Both the position numbers and the translations under genes were made by a program. This document shows positions 40,775-46,555 of a stretch of DNA of 46,555 nt, in pieces (within the stretch, counting starts at the first letter, position 1; every line of letters starts with the position of its first letter). The notes under the pieces were generated by a model. The model had not been told where the DNA came from, made no database searches, and saw only the letters and a list, made by a program, of their open reading frames with translations. This DNA comes from Planctomycetaceae bacterium (GTDB lineage Bacteria; Planctomycetota; Planctomycetia; Pirellulales; Pirellulaceae), in assembly GCA_002723275.1 (NCBI GenBank), contig PBNZ01000004.1, positions 4,136-50,690 of the forward strand. Reading direction: 5' to 3'.

Positions 40775-43421
40775 ATCCAGAACGAAAGCCGGACCGGTAT
40801 TCTTCGGTCACGCTTGGTCCCTCATCGCAATATTGGTATTTGCTGGCTTGATTGGGTGCACGCCCAGCGAGCAACCGGCTAGCAACACGACGACATCGCA
40901 CGCCGAGAGCCAGCTCGAAGAGTTAAAGACGGTCGCGATCGAATCATCGGAACCGGTCATTGCGGCAAACCCGATGGATTGGCTCTTTTGGCGGGGCCCG
41001 GAGTTCAACGGGGTATCGCGTGAAACGGGACTCATCGACGACTTTGATCCGCGCGGTGGCGACGACAGTAACGTTGCCTGGAAGCGTGACGATCTAGGTG
41101 GGCGTAGCACACCGATCGTTATGAACGGCAAGCTATACACCATCGTCCGCGCCGATCCGGCCACGGAGACCGAGGGCGAGAAAGTCGTTTGCGTCGATGC
41201 GAAAACGGGAGAAACCATCTGGGAAAATCGGTTCAATGTTTACCTGTCGGACGTTCCGGATACGCGCGTCGGCTGGTCGTCTTGTGTCGGCGATCCCGAA
41301 ACGGGAACGATCTTTGCGCAGGGCGTTTGCGGCCACTTTCAGTGCATCGATGCTGCCACCGGTGAGACGAAGTGGGTCATCCCGCTGCACGAACGCTTTG
41401 GCTTGTTGAGCACCTATGGCGGACGTACCAACTTTCCCATCATCTGTGACGATCTTGTGATTACCAGTGCGATTGTGATCGGCTGGGGTGAGATGGCCAA
41501 ACCGGCTCATCGTTTCATTGGCTTCGACAAGCGAACGGGGGAAGTGGTATGGTTCTCGGGAACGCGACTGTTGCCATACGACACGACCTACAGCGGCCCG
41601 ACCCTGACCGTCCTCAATGAACAAAAGTCGCTCGTCTTTGGCTCTGGCGACGGCGCGATCTGGTCGATGCAACCACGAACAGGTCGACCGATCTGGCAAT
41701 ACCAGTTTTCACGCCGAGGCGTCAACGCTCCACCTCTGGTCGCTGGTGAAACGGTCTTCGCAGGCCATTCAGAAGAAAACATTGTGGGCACCGCGATGGG
41801 TTCTGTCGTTTCGATCAATACGTCGAAGACTGACGGCGAACTGCGCGCGAACTTGACAGCAGACGGTGCCAACTGGCAACTCGAAGAAGTCATGGCAGGC
41901 CGTACCCAACCCTTACTGATCGGTGATCAACTGTGGGTCTTCGACGACCGAGCAAAGCTTCAGATTTTTGATGCCAAGACTGGGGATCAGATAGGCCGCC
42001 GCATCGCCTTAGGTCGTATGATGCGTTCCAGTCCGCTCCATGCCGACGGCAAGGTTTATGCCTTTTCGGCAAACGGACGCTGGGCGATCTACGAACCCGA
42101 GGAAGCGAAGGGCGCGAGCGTCGTGAGCAAAGGTCGCCTTCCGTCCGGTGAGGAATGCCATGCTTCCCCGATCTGTTCACACGGTCGAATCTTCATGCAA
42201 TCCACGGGAGCTCTCTACTGCCTGGTCGATCCCAGCAAAACGGCCGGCCTGACGAAGGCACCCGCCGCTGTTGCAGAAGCCCCGATTGCGGACGATCCGG
42301 AACCGGCATGGCTGCAAGTCGTCCCGGCAGAAGTGCTGATGAAGCCGGGTGAGAGCCAGGATTTCCAGGTACAACTGTTCAACTCACGAGGCCAATCGCT
42401 TGGTCCGGCGTCGGGTGCCACCTTCCAGATTACGGGCCCCGGCCACATCTCGTCGGATGGAAAATTTGTAGCGGCCAAAGATGCACCTCATCAAGCGGTC
42501 ATGGTCACAGCCACCGCAGGTTCTCTCAGCGGCAGCTCCCGGATCCGAGTCGTCCCGGGTCTCCCGTGGAAATTCGATTTTGCGGACGGCAACGTCCCCA
42601 TCACATGGGTGGGAGCTCGCTACCGGCACGTGACCGTCGATGACCAACTTTTGGGCGAATTAACGCAAGAAAACCCACTCGCGGCGCAACTCTACCTGTA
42701 CCTGCACAGCGCTTTCACCAATACGGGTAGGGGCAAGCAGGTTTACGACAACAGTACTCCCCAACAGAAATGGACTGCCCTACAACGCTTCATGGGTACC
42801 GACGCGACCAATTTGGAGGAGGCTCAGGCTGCCTTGGATCCTGCCATCGAGACCCTCATCGACAAACAAGTGCTGCGAGGTGTCTCGTGGGGCAACGTCC
42901 CCGACGTGGGCGTCCAACTGACCGTCGAACAAGGCGAGCGCGACTTCAGTGGAGAAGGCGTGATGACCAAAATTACGACGATCCCCAAGGGCACGCGAAG
43001 TCGTTGCTGGTTCGGCCATTCAGATTTAAGCAACTACACCATTCAAGCGGACATTCGAGGAGCAACGAAGGACAACAAACTGCCCGACATCGGCTTGATC
43101 GCTCAGGGCTATGCCTTGGATCTCCAGGGAGCGAGCCAAAAACTTCAAATTCGCACCTGGGTCCCTCAACTGCGAATGGCCCAGACGATCGATTTCCCCT
43201 GGAAACCCGATCAATGGTACACAATGAAATTTGAAGCTTCGGTGGAAGACGGCAAGGCTGTCTTGCGTGGAAAGGTTTGGCCGAAAGGCGATTCTGAACC
43301 GGAAGAATGGTCGATTGAAGCCACCGATGAAGCGCCCAATTATTCAGGAAGCCCTGGCCTCTTTGGCAACGCCAAGGATGCCGAGATCTTCCTCGACAAC
43401 GTAACTGTCTCCACTAACTAA
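40764..43421 (+). CDS. PQQ-like beta-propeller lipoprotein, 885 aa
   Basis: An exported lipoprotein: the lipobox FAGLIGC follows a hydrophobic stretch. Residues about 55-500 are a beta-propeller of PQQ-like blades (WLFWRGPEFNGVSRETG, CVDAKTGETIWENRF, CIDAATGETKWVI, GFDKRTGEVVWFS). An Ig-like strand-rich domain follows (about 510-610), then a helical linker, then a LamG/DUF1080-like jelly-roll domain. That layout is common in planctomycete proteins predicted to handle polysaccharide or other external polymers. There is no evidence that it binds PQQ itself. ATG 40764 overlaps the cupin stop by 11 nt, and the related gene follows 40 nt later. Confidence 0.88.
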   Translation: MTAKSRTKAGPVFFGHAWSLIAILVFAGLIGCTPSEQPASNTTTSHAESQLEELKTVAIESSEPVIAANPMDWLFWRGPEFNGVSRETGLIDDFDPRGGDDSNVAWKRDDLGGRSTPIVMNGKLYTIVRADPATETEGEKVVCVDAKTGETIWENRFNVYLSDVPDTRVGWSSCVGDPETGTIFAQGVCGHFQCIDAATGETKWVIPLHERFGLLSTYGGRTNFPIICDDLVITSAIVIGWGEMAKPAHRFIGFDKRTGEVVWFSGTRLLPYDTTYSGPTLTVLNEQKSLVFGSGDGAIWSMQPRTGRPIWQYQFSRRGVNAPPLVAGETVFAGHSEENIVGTAMGSVVSINTSKTDGELRANLTADGANWQLEEVMAGRTQPLLIGDQLWVFDDRAKLQIFDAKTGDQIGRRIALGRMMRSSPLHADGKVYAFSANGRWAIYEPEEAKGASVVSKGRLPSGEECHASPICSHGRIFMQSTGALYCLVDPSKTAGLTKAPAAVAEAPIADDPEPAWLQVVPAEVLMKPGESQDFQVQLFNSRGQSLGPASGATFQITGPGHISSDGKFVAAKDAPHQAVMVTATAGSLSGSSRIRVVPGLPWKFDFADGNVPITWVGARYRHVTVDDQLLGELTQENPLAAQLYLYLHSAFTNTGRGKQVYDNSTPQQKWTALQRFMGTDATNLEEAQAALDPAIETLIDKQVLRGVSWGNVPDVGVQLTVEQGERDFSGEGVMTKITTIPKGTRSRCWFGHSDLSNYTIQADIRGATKDNKLPDIGLIAQGYALDLQGASQKLQIRTWVPQLRMAQTIDFPWKPDQWYTMKFEASVEDGKAVLRGKVWPKGDSEPEEWSIEATDEAPNYSGSPGLFGNAKDAEIFLDNVTVSTN

Positions 43422-43461
43422 GGCAAGAGAAACGAACCCCTACTACGAGGTCAACCCTGCT

Positions 43462-45231
43462 ATGTCTTCACGTCGACGCAATGTGCGAGCACGTCAGACC
43501 GTTACTGCATTGATCGCCGCTTTCATGCTTGGCGCGCTGACCGTTAACCTGATTCCCGGCGAACAACCTTTCGGGATTGTCAGAGCCGACGATCTTCAAC
43601 AGTCCAATCACAAACTGCTACCTGTTTCGGTCGCTGAAATCAAAAGCGGTGGCGATTGGGCTCAGTGGGGCGGTAACTCCTACCGCAACAACACCCCCGT
43701 CGGTGTCGACATCTGTCGTGAATGGGACTGCGGACGCTTCGACCGCAAGACCGGTGAATGGATCAGTGACAATGCGGAAAATATCAAGTGGGTCGCTCGC
43801 GTGGGCAGCCAGACTTACGGTAACCCGGTCGTCGCTGACGGTCAGGTTTATGTCGGCACCAACAACGGTGCAGGCTATATCAAACGTTATCCAGCAAAGG
43901 TCGATCTCGGATGTCTCGTTTGTTTCCGCGAGTCAGACGGTGAATTCTTGTGGCAACATTCGAGCGAAAAGCTGCCGACCGGCCGCGTTCATGACTGGCC
44001 TCTACAGGGCATTTGCTGTGCTCCACTCGTAGAAGGCAAGCGACTTTGGTTCGTTTCCAGTCGTGGCGAAGTCTTGTGCCTCGACACCGAAGGGTTCCAT
44101 GACGATGAAAATGATGGGCCTTTCAAGGAAGAAACGACAATTTCCAAGGAAGAAGCCGACGTCATCTGGTCCTTTGACATGATGAGCGAATTGGGCGTTT
44201 CCCAACACAACATGTGCAGCTGCTCCGTCACATCTTGGGGCGACTTCCTTCTCGTGAACACCTCCAATGGCCTCGATGAGTCACACATCAACCTGCCTGC
44301 TCCAGAAGCTCCCAGCTTCATCTGCATGAACAAGAATACGGGTGAGGTCTATTGGACGGACAATTCACCTGGCGTGAACATTCTTCACGGTCAGTGGTCG
44401 TCTCCTGCCATCGGCGAACTCGGCGGAGTTCCTCAGGTGATCTTTGCTGGAGGTGACGGCTGGGTCTACAGCTTCAAAGTCGACGAGGGAAAAGACGGCA
44501 AAGGCGAACTGCTCTGGAAATTCGACGCCAATCCCAAGGAATCCAAATGGATTCTGGGGGGACGAGGAACTCGGAACAACATTATCGCCACACCCGTTAT
44601 CTATGATGGCCGCGTGTACGTCGCTGTCGGACAGGATCCGGAACATGGCGAAGGAATCGGACATCTCTGGTGTATCGACCCGACGAAGCGAGGCGACGTG
44701 AGTCCTGAGTTAGCCGTCAATGTCGAGGATCGTGACACACCCATCGAACATCGCCGTATTCAGGCCGTTATCGAAGAGGACGGCGATGTTGCGATCGACA
44801 ATCCCAATTCGGCTGTCATTTGGCATTACGATCGCTTCGATCAAAACGGCGATGGCGAATTCGATTTCGAAGAAACCATGCACCGCAGCTGTGGCACCGT
44901 CGCGATTCAAGATAACCTGCTCTACATCGCCGATTTTAGCGGACTCTTTCATTGTCTCGACGCCGAGACTGGCAAGGTGCATTGGACTTACGACATGCTT
45001 GCCGCGGCCTGGGGTTCCCCTTTGATTGTGGACAATCACGTCTACATCGGGGATGAAGATGGTGACGTTTGTATCTTCGAACTGACCGCGGAACCGCAGG
45101 AACCGATTGCCGAAATCAACATGGGCAATTCGGTTTACAGTACGCCAATCGTTGCCAACAACGTCCTTTACATTGCGAACAAGACGCACCTGTTCGCGAT
45201 TCAAAACGAGGATGCTGGAGAGGCGGAATAG
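43462..45231 (+). CDS. Secreted PQQ-like beta-propeller protein, 589 aa
   Basis: An N-terminal Arg-rich region and hydrophobic helix (VTALIAAFMLGALTVNL) act as signal peptide or anchor. The rest is a PQQ-like propeller: WAQWGGNSYRNNTP, CLVCFRESDGEFLWQHS, VLCLDTEGFHDDEND, CLDAETGKVHWTYD. It has a cysteine pair (GICCAPLV) where related quinoproteins can carry a vicinal disulfide, and an EF-hand-like loop at residues 460-471 (DQNGDGEFDFEE) with acidic residues in calcium-binding positions. It may be a structural or enzymatic extracytoplasmic protein; the reaction is unknown. It follows the lipoprotein gene in the same direction and is probably in its operon. Confidence 0.87.
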   Translation: MSSRRRNVRARQTVTALIAAFMLGALTVNLIPGEQPFGIVRADDLQQSNHKLLPVSVAEIKSGGDWAQWGGNSYRNNTPVGVDICREWDCGRFDRKTGEWISDNAENIKWVARVGSQTYGNPVVADGQVYVGTNNGAGYIKRYPAKVDLGCLVCFRESDGEFLWQHSSEKLPTGRVHDWPLQGICCAPLVEGKRLWFVSSRGEVLCLDTEGFHDDENDGPFKEETTISKEEADVIWSFDMMSELGVSQHNMCSCSVTSWGDFLLVNTSNGLDESHINLPAPEAPSFICMNKNTGEVYWTDNSPGVNILHGQWSSPAIGELGGVPQVIFAGGDGWVYSFKVDEGKDGKGELLWKFDANPKESKWILGGRGTRNNIIATPVIYDGRVYVAVGQDPEHGEGIGHLWCIDPTKRGDVSPELAVNVEDRDTPIEHRRIQAVIEEDGDVAIDNPNSAVIWHYDRFDQNGDGEFDFEETMHRSCGTVAIQDNLLYIADFSGLFHCLDAETGKVHWTYDMLAAAWGSPLIVDNHVYIGDEDGDVCIFELTAEPQEPIAEINMGNSVYSTPIVANNVLYIANKTHLFAIQNEDAGEAE

Positions 45232-45240
45232 CCCACTGAC

Positions 45241-45612
45241 ATGCCGAAAAAAGTATTGGATGTGGGCAACTGCGGCCCAGATCACTCAGCAATCCGTGGT
45301 CTTATCGAACGCAACTTCGACGCCGACGTAACGCAAGCTCACGGCCTCGAAGACACGATGGAGATGATGCAACAATCAAATTTCGATCTGGTATTGGTCA
45401 ATCGCAAACTGGACCAGGACTACAGCGACGGCCTGCGCATCATTGAAGAGATTAAGTTGGATGACGGCTTGCGCACGGTACCCGTCATGTTGATTACGAA
45501 TTTTGAAGAGCACCAGGATCTGGCACGGAAGGCAGGTGCTGAGACAGGCTTTGGCAAACTGTCGTTAGATAGCCCAGCAACGATTGATCATCTTGCTCAG
45601 TGGTTGTCTTAG
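45241..45612 (+). CDS. Degenerate receiver-domain protein, 123 aa
   Basis: A single response-regulator receiver fold, but with the phosphorylation site altered. The acidic pair after strand 1 is replaced by GN (VLDVGNCGPDHSAIRGL), and the phosphoacceptor Asp is Asn54 (LVLVNRKLDQDYSDG). The switch Thr86 (LITN) and a Lys106 remain. It probably acts as a phosphorylation-independent adaptor. Its start is 9 nt after the propeller gene, so it is probably co-transcribed, an unusual pairing. Confidence 0.85.
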   Translation: MPKKVLDVGNCGPDHSAIRGLIERNFDADVTQAHGLEDTMEMMQQSNFDLVLVNRKLDQDYSDGLRIIEEIKLDDGLRTVPVMLITNFEEHQDLARKAGAETGFGKLSLDSPATIDHLAQWLS

Positions 45613-45759
45613 GCGTCCGAGCAGCTTCTGTCGGAGGCGATCCGAATAATCGCATCTCGGACCAGCGATCTCTCAGTGCGTCAGAGCTACGAACCGCGAT
45701 CGCAAAAACTTTTGAATAACGGCGGGCCGGTCTTCGAAGCTCGAATCGAGAGAGTAAAA

Positions 45760-46056
45760 CTACTCCTCGATCACCTCTTTGACCTTCTGCACGAAATGAG
45801 GTGACTTTCCAGATTTGGAGAGTTCCGTCGCCTTCTTTTCCGCCTGTTTCTTTTGGCTGAAATCGTAGAGAGCGACTCGTTTCAGGGACTGATTGAAGAC
45901 TCCCCAAAACAATTTCATGCGAACATCGGCCACTGACTTGGCGCGTGAGGCCCGTTTGGCGGCTTTCTTCTTCGCCTTCTTTTTGGTCGTTCCGGCCTGT
46001 TCCGCAGCCTCGTTCTCAGCTCGCAACTCTTTTCTATTTACGACTTTGCGTGCCAT
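45760..46056 (-). CDS. Small basic conserved hypothetical protein, 98 aa
   Basis: The N-terminal half is Lys/Ala/Arg-rich (TTKKKAKKKAAKRASRAKSV) and probably disordered. The C-terminal half is folded-looking (VRMKLFWGVFNQSLKRVALY, then DFSQKKQAEKKATELSKSGK and HFVQKVKEVIEE). This resembles a small planctomycete family; the basic tail suggests nucleic-acid or ribosome contact, but that is only inference. It converges on the receiver-domain gene, with 147 nt between. Confidence 0.78.
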   Translation of the reverse strand: MARKVVNRKELRAENEAAEQAGTTKKKAKKKAAKRASRAKSVADVRMKLFWGVFNQSLKRVALYDFSQKKQAEKKATELSKSGKSPHFVQKVKEVIEE

Positions 46057-46214
46057 TTTCCGTCCATTCCCGGGCTACAGAAGGAGAGGACCCAAACGAT
46101 ATGGGTTCCGTTTCGAGCACGCTTATGATAGCGAAATGAATCGATCGTCGCTACCGGCAGTCAGTTGGATACAGATACGGAATTCGCGAAGATCGATCGC
46201 TGAGTCCTGTTGCG

Positions 46215-46523
46215 TCAATCGTCAGGATTAGGCGAACTATCCACGGGAGTGGCTCCCCGTGGAGGCGTTCCCTTGCCTGACTGGACGTAGCGGGCACGTT
46301 GCTGAGCGTACTCTTCGGCCGTCGGCAGCCCATCTTCCGTCTGGCTTCCGCGCGACGCCTCAAACAGTTGCCTCAGAAAAGGACGGCACCATCCGCACCC
46401 TGTCCCGGCCCCAAAGCATTCGCTCAGTTGAGCCACGTGCTGTGGCCGCTCGATGCGGAGGTAATTCACGACCTTCCGTTTCTTAACGTGAAAACAGAGG
46501 CACAATTCTTCGTCGAGTTCCAT
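46215..46523 (-). CDS. Bfd-like [2Fe-2S] protein
   Basis: A 102-aa protein with the four-cysteine pattern of bacterioferritin-associated ferredoxin: LCLCFHV (CxC) near the N-terminus and GAGTGCGWCRPFL (CxxC) about 33 residues later, separated by a helical region. It should carry one [2Fe-2S] cluster and may donate electrons or move iron. Unlike Bfd (about 60 aa), it has an additional C-terminal tail rich in Gly/Pro/Ser. No bacterioferritin gene is in view. ATG 46523 leaves 32 nt to the window edge. Confidence 0.85.
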   Translation of the reverse strand: MELDEELCLCFHVKKRKVVNYLRIERPQHVAQLSECFGAGTGCGWCRPFLRQLFEASRGSQTEDGLPTAEEYAQQRARYVQSGKGTPPRGATPVDSSPNPDD

Positions 46524-46555
46524 TAACCCGGATCTCCTTGAGCCAATCGCAGGGC

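Noticed and set aside
1-46555. tRNA, rRNA, CRISPR, insertion sequence, phage or defence genes
   Set aside because: Read through intergenic regions on both strands; no clover-leaf signature, spacer array, transposase or integrase was seen. Small non-coding RNAs cannot be excluded by eye.

Overview
This window reads as chromosomal core and lineage-specific sequence from a planctomycete, most likely a relative of the Pirellulales. This rests on protein style rather than a marker gene. There is a BBP7-like outer-membrane protein and an H-X9-DG pseudopilin-type domain. There is a large membrane protein beginning MRLTLRTLLAYLDD, large PQQ-like propeller proteins, an FHA-GAF-cyclase protein, and several small proteins that resemble planctomycete-restricted families. 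I see no rRNA, tRNA, CRISPR array, insertion sequence, prophage or integrase. Genes lie on both strands in short operons, with several convergent pairs almost touching.

Layout. 0.1-3.6 kb (minus strand): an ECF sigma factor, its probable anti-sigma partner (a hybrid with a pseudopilin-like outer domain), a CXXC lipoprotein and a helical protein of unknown function. 3.7-7.3 kb (plus): an NCS2-type permease overlapping a methyltransferase, then a Ste24-like M48 protease. 7.3-9.9 kb (minus): a 74-aa protein, aroB and dprA as a likely operon. 10.1-16 kb: a small anchored protein, a rhomboid protease, a stand-alone ParA ATPase, the BBP7-like porin-like protein, a TPR protein and a small membrane protein. 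16.2-19.8 kb: the 825-aa membrane protein and a Gfo/Idh/MocA oxidoreductase. 19.8-25.4 kb: a CoA-binding protein, MoaB, an exported DNase I-like phosphohydrolase, a DEDD 3'-5' exonuclease, peptidase T and a divergent GT2-like protein.

25.4-33 kb: a helix-hairpin-helix/HTH protein under a perfect palindrome, the FHA-GAF-cyclase, a histone-deacetylase-family enzyme and a Tex protein with two large acidic insertions. 33.5-38.8 kb: a small conserved protein, a LOG-family protein, a membrane HExxH protein, a HemD-HemE fusion and a 389-aa protein ending in a strong terminator. 38.8-46.5 kb: a triplicated cysteine-rich secreted protein, a cupin overlapping the first of two PQQ-like propeller proteins, a degenerate receiver domain, a small basic protein and a Bfd-like [2Fe-2S] protein.

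Most genes are housekeeping or lineage-specific, and no defence or mobile island is evident. The most interesting items are the anti-sigma/pseudopilin hybrid, the HhH/HTH protein with its operator-like palindrome, the insertions in Tex, the conserved-looking pseudo-receiver, the HemD-HemE fusion, and two oddly placed terminators: one inside an opposing gene and one 26 nt upstream of a start codon.
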